Origin: Alkalinema pantanalense
Lineage (GTDB): Bacteria; Cyanobacteriota; Cyanobacteriia; Leptolyngbyales; Leptolyngbyaceae
Reading direction: 5' to 3'
Length of the DNA stretch: 64,000 nt
NCBI RefSeq assembly: GCF_050753345.1
Contig: NZ_JBLZFX010000005.1
Span: 62,001 to 126,000 of the forward strand
Of this stretch, positions 53,022 through 60,497 are shown piece by piece. Position 1 is the stretch's first letter, and every line of letters starts with the position of its first letter. The position numbers and the translations under genes are program-made. Below the pieces are notes generated by a model. The model did no database searches. It was not told the DNA's origin and worked only from the letters and a program-made list of their open reading frames with translations.

Positions 53022-53759
53022 ATGACGATGAACTTAGTCGATATTTTCAACAAGGGTGGCCCAACCATGATTCCCTTGTTGTTGCTATCTGTTTTAGCCG
53101 TAACTGCAATTTTTGAGCGGATTCGCTTTTGGTTCACGGTACTGAAACAGGAGCGGGAAGTCGTCAACCGAATTCTCGATACTGCCCGTCGGGACTGGAA
53201 CGTATCGAGCGAAATTGCCCGCCAAGCCTACGACCAACCGATCGGTCGCTTTCTCTATGCTGCTTTGAGGCTGCAAAATCCGGATCCAGAACTTTTCCGT
53301 CTAGCGCTGGAATCCGCCGCTGATGAAGAAATTGCCGGGATGCAACGGGGTAACAAAATTCTCGAAGCTGTCATTGCCATGGCTCCGTTACTAGGATTGC
53401 TGGGAACGGTATTGGGATTAATCCAAACGTTGTACTCGGTGACGGTCACAGCTTTGGGCACCGAAGCCTCTAAGGATGCAGTCGGTGGAATTGGCTCGTC
53501 TTTGATTAGTACGGCGACGGGTTTGATTGTGGCGCTGGTGGCGCTGGGTTTCTATCGCGTGTTTCAGGGCTTGATCTTTAACCAAGCGAAAGTGTTTCGC
53601 CGATCGGGAAATGAGCTAGAACTGCTCTATCGACAGAAGTGGCAATATGAACGACAAGGGGAGCCAGCCGCTGGGGTTGGGGTGCCTCGCGGGGAAACCG
53701 TCGCGCCGATCGTAATCTCCGAAGAGTTGTCGAATGAGATTTCTAGCCTAGAGGGATAG
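53022..53759 (+). CDS. exbB: ExbB/TolQ-type proton channel subunit
   Basis: A 245-residue MotA/TolQ/ExbB-family inner-membrane protein. It has three hydrophobic segments: PTMIPLLLLSVLAVTAIFE near the start, then the conserved pair AMAPLLGLLGTVLGLIQTL and GSSLISTATGLIVALVALGF. With ExbD it forms a proton-driven motor that energises outer-membrane or envelope processes. exbD starts six bases after its stop. No TonB or receptor gene is nearby. Confidence 0.92.
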   Translation: MTMNLVDIFNKGGPTMIPLLLLSVLAVTAIFERIRFWFTVLKQEREVVNRILDTARRDWNVSSEIARQAYDQPIGRFLYAALRLQNPDPELFRLALESAADEEIAGMQRGNKILEAVIAMAPLLGLLGTVLGLIQTLYSVTVTALGTEASKDAVGGIGSSLISTATGLIVALVALGFYRVFQGLIFNQAKVFRRSGNELELLYRQKWQYERQGEPAAGVGVPRGETVAPIVISEELSNEISSLEG

Positions 53760-53765
53760 TACCCG

Positions 53766-54512
53766 ATGAAAATTAACCTAGACTCCCCCACCGATGAGGC
53801 CCAGGTGCAAATCCTGCCGCTAATTGACGTGATTTTTTGTATTCTCACGTTTTTTATCCTGGCAGTGCTGCAATTCCAACGGCCCCAGGGCATTAATCTC
53901 AATCTGCCCCAGTCTAAGACCAGTACCGTTCAGCCCCTAGAGAAATTAGTCGTCACCCTTACCCAAGACGGCGTGCTCTATGTAGACAAAATGCAGATCG
54001 ATCGATCTCAGTTGGAGCAAATGCTGAAAGCCTACCGGGAGAAAAATCCCAATGGCATCTTGGTGCTGAATGCATCCCCTAATGCCTTCTATGACAATGT
54101 GATCCAAGTGCTGGATACTTTGCGATCGGTCGGTGGCGATCGGGTGGCCCTCGCAACGACGACCCCCATCACCTCGCCCTCTGTCACCCCTGGCTTAACA
54201 AACCCAACTCCCTTTCCTTCGGTCAATCCCTTCCCCAATGGCGTAACGGATCCGTTATTGCAGCCCGGTGTGCAGCCCGGTGTGCAGCCCGGTATCCAAC
54301 CTGGCATCCAACCTGGCATCCAACCTGGAATTCAGCCCGGACTCCAGCCTGGAACTCCACCGAGTGGACAACCCGGCAGTTTACTGTTTCCCAATACTTC
54401 CACACCCTCGATCGATCCCAATACGGGTTTACCTGGAGTAGTGCCTAATTCACCTGCGATTGGATCCCCCGTGAGTCCAACCAATGGAGCACCCCCCCCA
54501 GTTAGCAATTGA
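53766..54512 (+). CDS. exbD: ExbD/TolR-type protein with a QPG-repeat tail
   Basis: A 248-residue protein. The N-terminal part is a standard ExbD/TolR: a single transmembrane segment with the proton-path Asp (QILPLIDVIFCILTFFILA, about 16-34), then a periplasmic domain to about 125. The remaining half is unusual: a Pro/Thr/Asn-rich linker, then a run of QPGV/QPGI tetrapeptides (about 164-196), then a Pro/Ser-rich end. The tail may span peptidoglycan or interact with it. It is cotranscribed with exbB. Confidence 0.9.
   Translation: MKINLDSPTDEAQVQILPLIDVIFCILTFFILAVLQFQRPQGINLNLPQSKTSTVQPLEKLVVTLTQDGVLYVDKMQIDRSQLEQMLKAYREKNPNGILVLNASPNAFYDNVIQVLDTLRSVGGDRVALATTTPITSPSVTPGLTNPTPFPSVNPFPNGVTDPLLQPGVQPGVQPGIQPGIQPGIQPGIQPGLQPGTPPSGQPGSLLFPNTSTPSIDPNTGLPGVVPNSPAIGSPVSPTNGAPPPVSN
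54256..54351 (+). repeat. 12-bp coding repeats in exbD
   Basis: Eight tandem 12-base units of the type CAGCCCGGTGTG or CAACCTGGCATC encode QPGV, QPGI and QPGL. They are in frame, so length changes would not break the gene. Confidence 0.85.
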
Positions 54513-54695
54513 TGGGATGAGCAATTGATTGGATTGAGGTTTATTAAGTAAAACCGTTGACTTTTGGCCTTTTCCTCTGGGGAAACGGGGTAAATCCTGA
54601 ATTTAACTGGAAAAAAAATCGACTTAGCGACAAATGCCTTGATTCTAAGAATATTCCAGTTTTTAAAGACATTTACCTGTTAGGAGACTCAGTAT

Positions 54696-55109
54696 ATGGG
54701 TTGGCTAATTACAATCTTGATCACGATCGTTGTTATGGCGATCAGCTTCTACCTCATTTCAAAACTACCGATCGGGGTTGAGATCGATAGCCCGGAAAAA
54801 GCCTTGGCCGCAGCCGTGGTGTTTGGAATTCTCAATGCGCTTTCTCAGCCCTTAGAAAATCTTTTGAACTTCACCATTATCTTCTCGCCGGTTTCCCTGA
54901 TCATTAACATCATCATTTTTGGTTTAGCCGCTTGGTTAATCGAAGGCTTTCGTCTGCGTAATGGAATTATTAGCGCTATCCTCGGTTCCATTGCTCTGAC
55001 GATCGTCTATTCCATTCTGCGCAAAATCTTGATTACCGTTGGCCTGATTACCTTACCCAAAGGAGCGGCAATCTTATTACCCATCTTTTTGAGCCATACC
55101 TTGGGTTAA
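54696..55109 (+). CDS. Phage-holin-like (PF04020-type) membrane protein
   Basis: A 137-residue very hydrophobic protein with about four membrane segments. The layout (ITILITIVVMAISFYLISKL, AVVFGILNALSQPLENLL, then AAWLIEGFRLRNGIISAILGS) matches the four-helix phage-holin superfamily IV, also found as ordinary bacterial membrane proteins. There is no phage gene nearby, so a lytic role is unlikely. It lies between exbBD and the FHA-PBP gene, with its own terminator. Confidence 0.8.
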   Translation: MGWLITILITIVVMAISFYLISKLPIGVEIDSPEKALAAAVVFGILNALSQPLENLLNFTIIFSPVSLIINIIIFGLAAWLIEGFRLRNGIISAILGSIALTIVYSILRKILITVGLITLPKGAAILLPIFLSHTLG

Positions 55110-55206
55110 TTGAAAAACCCACCCAAGACCGCCCTAGAATGGCAAACATTTACGGAAATCCTGAACGATCGCCGTGTTGTCGTGAGATCGGTTGACTAGA
55201 ATGATG

Positions 55207-55250
55207 CAGGGACACTCGGAAACCTCACCGGAAGTGTTCCTGCTATTTTT
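55207..55250 (+). terminator. Terminator after the holin-like gene
   Basis: CAGGGACACT (55207-55216) pairs with AGTGTTCCTG (55233-55242) with one G-T pair, and TTTTT follows at 55246-55250. Confidence 0.7.
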
Positions 55251-55333
55251 GTAGCTATTCCTCAATCTCAATCATCAATCTACAAAAATTTTGGTGCCCC
55301 CATCGCCCGATTACTACAGTTCTAGTACTGCCC

Positions 55334-57598
55334 ATGAGTTCACCCCAACCGCCTAAAAAGAACCCCGTCACCCGGCTGACTCAACTCTTGCAGACCGTTC
55401 CTACGCGGGTGCGCTTTTCCAAAATTCGGCTCCAGGCCAATGCCAAAGTGCCCGAATTACGGATTCAAGGGAGTGGAGAAACCCAGGCACAGGTCTATCC
55501 TCTGCTAGGAGAACGCTATCTCATGGGACGGAGTTCCCAACAGTGCGACATTGTGGTGCGCAATCCTGTCGTTAGTCAGGTGCACGCTTCGATTAACCGC
55601 GATCGGCAACCTCGCAAAATTTTAGGCATTATTCCCGGTCGCCAACGGTTTGTGATTCGGGATGAAAACTCGACCAACGGCATTTATCGCGGCAAAAAGC
55701 GGTTACGCTCTGTCACGCTGTACCACAACGATCTGTTTACCCTGGGGCCAACGGATCTGGAAGGGGCTGTCCGCATTCAATACTACGATCCCCCCGCTTG
55801 GTACCTACGAGCCATTCGCTACGGGCTGTATGGCCTAGCTGGGGTATCCGCTTTAATTGCAGGCACGATCGCCATTAGCTGGTCACAATTTTCGGTTTAT
55901 CCCTTACCGAACTCGGTCACGGGCCCCACGATCGTCTATGCCCGCGATGGCGTCACCCCCTTAACCCCCATTCCGCCCAATACCAGCCACCAGGATGTCA
56001 AATCGATGTCCCAGGTCTCGCGCTATTTACCCAAGGCAGTCATGGCCTCGGAGGACTCGCGCTTCTATTGGCATATTGGCGTCGATCCGATCGGCACACT
56101 GCGGGCGATCGTGACCAACGTGAAAAGTGGCGGCATTCGCGAAGGAGCCAGTACCCTGACGCAGCAATTGGCTCGGAATCTGCTACGGGACTATGTCGGC
56201 AGCGAAGACTCCACGGGGCGCAAGTTCAAGGAAGCCATGGTAGCCCTCAAGCTGGAAACCGCCTACAGCAAAGATGAGCTGATGCGGATTTACCTGAGTC
56301 GGGTCTATCTCGGCTTTGGAAACTATGGTTTTGAAGATGCAGCCCAGTTCTACTTTGGCAAAACCGCGAAGGATTTAGATCTGAATGAAGCGGCAACCTT
56401 GGCGGGTATTCTCCCTGCGCCCAATGCATTTAATCCTGTCAAAGATTATCAATCGGCGGTGGAATACCGTAACCGCGTGCTGACTCGCATGGCAGAACAG
56501 GGCATGGTTAGCCAAGAGGAAGCCACTAAGGCACGGCGATCGCGCATTGAACTCAGCCCCAAAGCCAAGGAGACCCTAGCTAATACAATGGCTCCCTATT
56601 ATTACAGTCAGGTTTTAAGGGAATTGGGTGACCTGCTGGGGGAGAACGTGGCGCAGGAGGGTAACTTTGTTATTCAAACTGCGCTGGATCCTCAAATGCA
56701 AAAGGCTGCTGAACAATCCCTAGCCAATGCCGTGGCCGATCGAGGGGCCGCAGCGGGTTATTCCCAGGGGGCGATCGTCACCCTGAATGCGGCTACTGGC
56801 GAAGTGATGGCTCTAGTGGGCGGTACCAATTACCAAGAAAGCCAGTTCAACCGAGCGACCCAAGCCCAACGGCAGCCCGGTTCCACTTTTAAAATCTTTG
56901 CCTATACCGCCGGACTGGAAAAAGGAATTCAACCCTACCAGACCTTTTCCTGTGCACCGCTGAATTGGGATGGACAAAGTTTTGCCGGCTGTGGTGGCGG
57001 CAGCGAAGATTTATTTGCCGCTGTTTCAAAATCAGACAATGCTGTAGCGTTGCGGGTTGCTCAGGAAGTCGGACTGGATCAAGTGGTGCAAACTGCTCAC
57101 AAAATGGGAATTACATCTAAGCTCAATCCAGTGCCGGGATTGGTGCTCGGTCAAAGTGAAACCACGGTGTTAGAGATGACCTCCGCCTTTGGGGTTTTGG
57201 CAAACCAAGGGCTAAAGACCAGACCCCGCACCATTACTCGGATTTTGGACAGTGGCGACTGCACCGATCGCAACAACTTAGCCACCTGCCGAGTGGTCTA
57301 CGAAGCCCAACAGGAAGCACCCACCCAAGTGGTGGCTCCGGAGGTCGCTGACACCATGACTACGCTGCTGCAAGGCGTGGTACGAAGTGGAACCGGTCGT
57401 GCAGCAGCGATCGGTCGGGGAGAAGCGGGTAAAACGGGCACAACGAACGATAACGTAGACCTCTGGTTTATTGGCTATGTCCCTAGCAGCAAAGTGGTGA
57501 CTGGGATTTGGTTGGGGAATGACGATAACACGCCTACGGGTGGCAGTAGCGCCCAAGCAGCACAGCTATGGGGCGAATATATGAGGAAGGCATTCTAA
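55334..57598 (+). CDS. Class A penicillin-binding protein with N-terminal FHA domain
   Basis: A 754-residue protein. A cytoplasmic FHA domain (about 62-150) has the phosphothreonine-binding landmarks GRSSQQCDI, VSQVHA and NSTNGIY. A transmembrane helix follows (about 160-182), then the glycosyltransferase with catalytic E240 (MASEDSRFYWH) and GASTLTQQLARNL. The transpeptidase domain has SxxK S517 (GSTFK), SDN at 567-569 and KTGT at 700-703. All catalytic motifs are intact. The FHA should let a Ser/Thr kinase signal control peptidoglycan synthesis. The exbBD-holin genes upstream are also envelope genes. Confidence 0.94.
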   Translation: MSSPQPPKKNPVTRLTQLLQTVPTRVRFSKIRLQANAKVPELRIQGSGETQAQVYPLLGERYLMGRSSQQCDIVVRNPVVSQVHASINRDRQPRKILGIIPGRQRFVIRDENSTNGIYRGKKRLRSVTLYHNDLFTLGPTDLEGAVRIQYYDPPAWYLRAIRYGLYGLAGVSALIAGTIAISWSQFSVYPLPNSVTGPTIVYARDGVTPLTPIPPNTSHQDVKSMSQVSRYLPKAVMASEDSRFYWHIGVDPIGTLRAIVTNVKSGGIREGASTLTQQLARNLLRDYVGSEDSTGRKFKEAMVALKLETAYSKDELMRIYLSRVYLGFGNYGFEDAAQFYFGKTAKDLDLNEAATLAGILPAPNAFNPVKDYQSAVEYRNRVLTRMAEQGMVSQEEATKARRSRIELSPKAKETLANTMAPYYYSQVLRELGDLLGENVAQEGNFVIQTALDPQMQKAAEQSLANAVADRGAAAGYSQGAIVTLNAATGEVMALVGGTNYQESQFNRATQAQRQPGSTFKIFAYTAGLEKGIQPYQTFSCAPLNWDGQSFAGCGGGSEDLFAAVSKSDNAVALRVAQEVGLDQVVQTAHKMGITSKLNPVPGLVLGQSETTVLEMTSAFGVLANQGLKTRPRTITRILDSGDCTDRNNLATCRVVYEAQQEAPTQVVAPEVADTMTTLLQGVVRSGTGRAAAIGRGEAGKTGTTNDNVDLWFIGYVPSSKVVTGIWLGNDDNTPTGGSSAQAAQLWGEYMRKAF

Positions 57599-57643
57599 CC
57601 CTTAATTCCAGTCCTTGACCCTAAACTCTGCTGACTTTTGAAG

Positions 57644-57690
57644 TCTTGTAAATCTTTTAGATCTTGTAAATCTTTGAAGTCTTGTAAATC
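57644..57690. repeat. Three 18-bp-period repeats after the FHA-PBP gene
   Basis: TCTTGTAAATC begins at 57644, 57662 and 57680, an exact period of 18, directly before the MITE-like element. Confidence 0.9.
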
Positions 57691-57697
57691 GTAAATC

Positions 57698-57843
57698 GGG
57701 CGCATCCCACTTTTGCAACCCTCACCCTAAATCCCTCTCCCAGTGCGGGAGAGGGACTTTGAATTTTGAATCTGGCTCCCCTTCTCCCAAAATAGGAGAA
57801 GGGGTTGGGGGATGAGGGCAAATTTGCAAAACTGGGATGCACT
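57698..57843. mobile_element. MITE-like element with terminal inverted repeats, no ORF
   Basis: The ends GGGCGCATCCCACTTTTGCA and, on the opposite strand at the right end, a closely similar AGTGCATCCCAGTTTTGCA form inverted repeats of about 20 bases. Inside are two strong hairpins: TCCCTCTCCC/GGGAGAGGGA (57732-57756) and CCCCTTCTCC/GGAGAAGGGG (57778-57804). It is too short to encode a transposase. Half copies occur at 1998-2070 and 44013-44070, so it is a dispersed family that was probably mobilised in trans. Confidence 0.7.
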
Positions 57844-58286
57844 CTGTAAATCTGTTAGGCTTTGCCGATCTTTTAAGCTCAGGTTAAGTCCAACTGGACA
57901 ACACATATCTCAAGCAAACATTTCAATCAAAAAATTGCTGAGAGCGAGATATCTAGACCCCAAATCTAAATTTAAAGACAGACGAAAGATTAGCGATAGA
58001 GTTCGTGAAGACTGGAACAAAAAAACGAAAAGTTATTGACAAAAATTTAATCCTGAAAGGCTATTTCTCCGAAATAATTGCAACTTTTCGATCTGCATCT
58101 TGGACTTCTCCCGCAGATAAATGCTGTTTAACAAGTTTCCCAAAAATAATTTTCAAAATATACAAAAATAAATAAAAAATCTAACCTTTAGGCTTCTATC
58201 TTGAGGGAGATTGTATGCTGATGTTGGAAAAGTTTTAATGAAGTTCTAATGAACCCTTGGCTAATAATATCGCTCCATAAAATCTA
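57844..58286. other. AT-rich gene-free region
   Basis: About 440 bases between the MITE-like element and the BON-like gene. One frame here (to 58039) is not convincing. No RNA gene is seen. It should hold the promoter of the next gene. Confidence 0.4.
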
Positions 58287-58697
58287 ATGAATTCTACAAA
58301 TTCATGGGTGCAAGACTCTTCATCACTAGAGATTACTTATGCTTCGATCGAGCATGAGAAGTCAGTTCGTCGATCGATATCGACTCTGCATCTGCAATCG
58401 GATCTCACCTTAACGGCCATTCCACCAGAGCGCATTGGGATTGATGGTCAATACGACCATAACGGTTTAGCAAAACGAGTTTTTCTACGATTACAGGAAT
58501 TGTTTGGCATCGAGCTCGTGCAAAACTTACGCATTTCTCAACGGGGTCGAGTCGTTATTCTTATGGGAACTTTGCCCGACAGTGCTGTCGTTCAATCCTT
58601 TCCATCATTAGTAGAAGCTATCCTCTCTGTCGAAGGCGCTTTGTTCGTGGAAACTCAAGGCTTACATAGTTCAGGGAAATCCACTGGGTTTACCTAG
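58287..58697 (+). CDS. Small BON-like protein
   Basis: A 136-residue protein. The N-terminal 50 residues are polar. The rest has a helix-strand pattern like one BON domain: LAKRVFLRLQELFGIELVQN, then ISQRGRVVILMGTLPDSAVV, then VEAILSVEGALFVETQG. BON domains bind phospholipids or other proteins. No signal peptide is present, so it is probably cytoplasmic. The assignment is from pattern only. Confidence 0.6.
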   Translation: MNSTNSWVQDSSSLEITYASIEHEKSVRRSISTLHLQSDLTLTAIPPERIGIDGQYDHNGLAKRVFLRLQELFGIELVQNLRISQRGRVVILMGTLPDSAVVQSFPSLVEAILSVEGALFVETQGLHSSGKSTGFT

Positions 58698-58782
58698 TGA
58701 CTGACCTGAATGACTCATGACAGACCTTGGCTATAGGTCTGGATAATTACGGGTCTACATCATTTAGATATTTAGATCTCTG

Positions 58783-58850
58783 TAGATCCAACCTTCTAAC
58801 TATCGCTAACTATCGATAGATCCAACCTTCTAACTATCGCTAACTATCGA
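58783..58850. repeat. 34-bp perfect tandem duplication spanning the tsaB stop
   Basis: Two exact copies, 58783-58816 and 58817-58850. Each starts with TAGATCCAACC and contains a CTAACTATCG unit that is itself repeated. The tsaB stop codon (58844-58846, minus strand) lies in the second copy. Confidence 0.95.
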
Positions 58851-59599
58851 TCGACGGGATGCTGACCGTAAATAGGTAAGGTTTCTGACCAATGGGGCCG
58901 CAGTCCTTGGGACCACATCTGTTGTGCAAGTTCTAAGACCGCAGATGCATACTGTCCTTGAGCCGTCGGGGCTTCGATCACACAGTAATTACCCGGCGAT
59001 GCTCGTAACGTTTTCTCCCACACCTCAGGCTGACAAACGCTTTCAGTTTGCACAACGGTTAATTTGAGTGCTTTTGTAAAATTCTTGTCTAGGGTTTCCT
59101 CAGGTTGCTCACTGCTCCATTGAAAAATTCCAGTATGTAACTCCCCACGCTGGGCGGGCATTTGCACCGCGATCGGCTCTGTAGGAATACCGTTTGCCCA
59201 AGCGATCGCAGCCAGACTAGAAATCCCAAACAGAGGAATATTTAATTGCTGTGCCAGGGTGCGAGCAGCAACTACCCCTAACCGAGTCCCCGTAAAGCCA
59301 CCTGGGCCTTTAGCAACCGCAATAAAAGCCAAATCTGACCAAGTTTGTGGAGCTATAAAATCCGCCAAATATTGATGCAAGAGGCTAGAAACCTCACGCC
59401 CTAAATCCCAACTTTGACAGCGCATGGATTGACGATCGTGGACAGACGCGATCGCAAACCCCAGGGTGGGACTACTGGTATGAATAGCCAAACCATAGCT
59501 TTTTTGAGAAACAGGCTGAGATTGGGAATTTGCAGAATTATTCACGGGGGAAATGGGGGAAAGCTTCAAAATTGGGATAACGCTTGACGCAGGCACCAA
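58844..59599 (-). CDS. tsaB: tRNA threonylcarbamoyladenosine biosynthesis protein TsaB
   Basis: A 251-residue ASKHA-fold protein that partners TsaD in making t6A37 in ANN-decoding tRNAs. Landmarks are GLAIHTSSPTLGFAIA near the N-terminus and IAVAKGPGGFTGTRLGVVAA in the middle. The first 33 or so residues precede the usual start and are Ser/Pro-rich, so the true start may be further in. The 3' end lies in a 34-bp tandem duplication. Confidence 0.9.
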   Translation of the reverse strand: MVPASSVIPILKLSPISPVNNSANSQSQPVSQKSYGLAIHTSSPTLGFAIASVHDRQSMRCQSWDLGREVSSLLHQYLADFIAPQTWSDLAFIAVAKGPGGFTGTRLGVVAARTLAQQLNIPLFGISSLAAIAWANGIPTEPIAVQMPAQRGELHTGIFQWSSEQPEETLDKNFTKALKLTVVQTESVCQPEVWEKTLRASPGNYCVIEAPTAQGQYASAVLELAQQMWSQGLRPHWSETLPIYGQHPVDR

Positions 59600-59652
59600 T
59601 CATTAACTCAGGCGAATGCAAAATCATTTTTGGAAGTTTTGATGAAATCGCC

Positions 59653-59958
59653 CTAGGAATGATCTGTTTTATTGGCTGTTTTAGCTTTCTGTAATGCTTG
59701 CTGAAAGCCTAGGACAACAAAAATATTAGACAGCGTCAAAAACGATTCTGCACTGCCATGGAGCCAATCCACATTAGCCAGCTCTTGACCATAGGCAACC
59801 TTTGCATAAATGCCAGCAGGAATCGTAACAACAACAAAGACAAGCAGTAAATAGAAACCAATCAGCGCCATTTTAGGTGTTTGGCGGGAACGGGTCAAAA
59901 ACCACAGAAACCCTAAATAGGGAAAGAGAGAAATGGCAAATAATGATTCCTTTGACAT
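59653..59958 (-). CDS. DUF3593 membrane protein
   Basis: A 101-residue protein from the ATG at 59958, which is preferred because the family begins near MSKESLFAISLFPYLGFLWF. It has about three hydrophobic segments. DUF3593 is found in cyanobacteria and plastid-bearing eukaryotes and has no known function. It sits next to DUF2499, a neighbourhood I recall as common. Confidence 0.75.
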   Translation of the reverse strand: MSKESLFAISLFPYLGFLWFLTRSRQTPKMALIGFYLLLVFVVVTIPAGIYAKVAYGQELANVDWLHGSAESFLTLSNIFVVLGFQQALQKAKTANKTDHS

Positions 59959-60111
59959 AGCGGTAACCTGACGTAAGGTTAAGGGAACGGCGTACCAATA
60001 CAACTCAAGTGGATGGGGAGATGCGTGGGGAGGGGGATCAATCAGAGATATTATTGCTTAGCCAATCCCCAAGCAGTGAAGAATTCACGGTAGAAATTCA
60101 GCCGTAAGGAA

Positions 60112-60420
60112 TTAGGCGTTCAGTTTAGCGTTTCGCCAAATCCACCAAGCCGCCGCCATCATCGTAAAGTTACCGATCGCCGTCGTTGCGGCCTGTAGCG
60201 TCACCAACCAAGCCAACTCAGGTAAGTTATCAAAAAAGTGCCAGGTACAAGCACACATTGCACTGATCAGAGCGGGTAACATTCCCCAGGATAAAGTTTT
60301 CCACGCAGGGTAGCCCATCACTTCGGCATATCGCCACACCAGCCAAATGGCAGCAATCCATTCAATGACGCTAGAGACATGAATAATCCAAGTAGGAATG
60401 GACAAGGCGTTCATGGGCAA
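60112..60420 (-). CDS. DUF2499 membrane protein
   Basis: A 102-residue protein with about three hydrophobic segments and the family core: SIPTWIIHVSSVIEWIAAIW, then LPALISAMCACTWHFFDN, then MMAAAWWIWRNA. DUF2499 is also shared by cyanobacteria and plants, with unknown function. It precedes DUF3593 on the same strand and may be cotranscribed with it. Confidence 0.78.
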   Translation of the reverse strand: MPMNALSIPTWIIHVSSVIEWIAAIWLVWRYAEVMGYPAWKTLSWGMLPALISAMCACTWHFFDNLPELAWLVTLQAATTAIGNFTMMAAAWWIWRNAKLNA

Positions 60421-60497
60421 TTACTTTGAAAGACGGGTACTGAAGTATAAGTTACGCTAATTCCTTCACCATCGCGATTTTTCATTCTGGCGCACCC

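Noticed and set aside
54696..55109. Prophage inferred from a holin-like gene
   Set aside because: Holin-like PF04020 proteins are common in ordinary bacterial genomes, and there is no endolysin, portal, integrase or tail gene nearby.
57812..58039. 75-codon plus-strand frame after the MITE-like element
   Set aside because: Starts inside the repeat element; the Lys/Arg-rich end fits AT-rich non-coding sequence.
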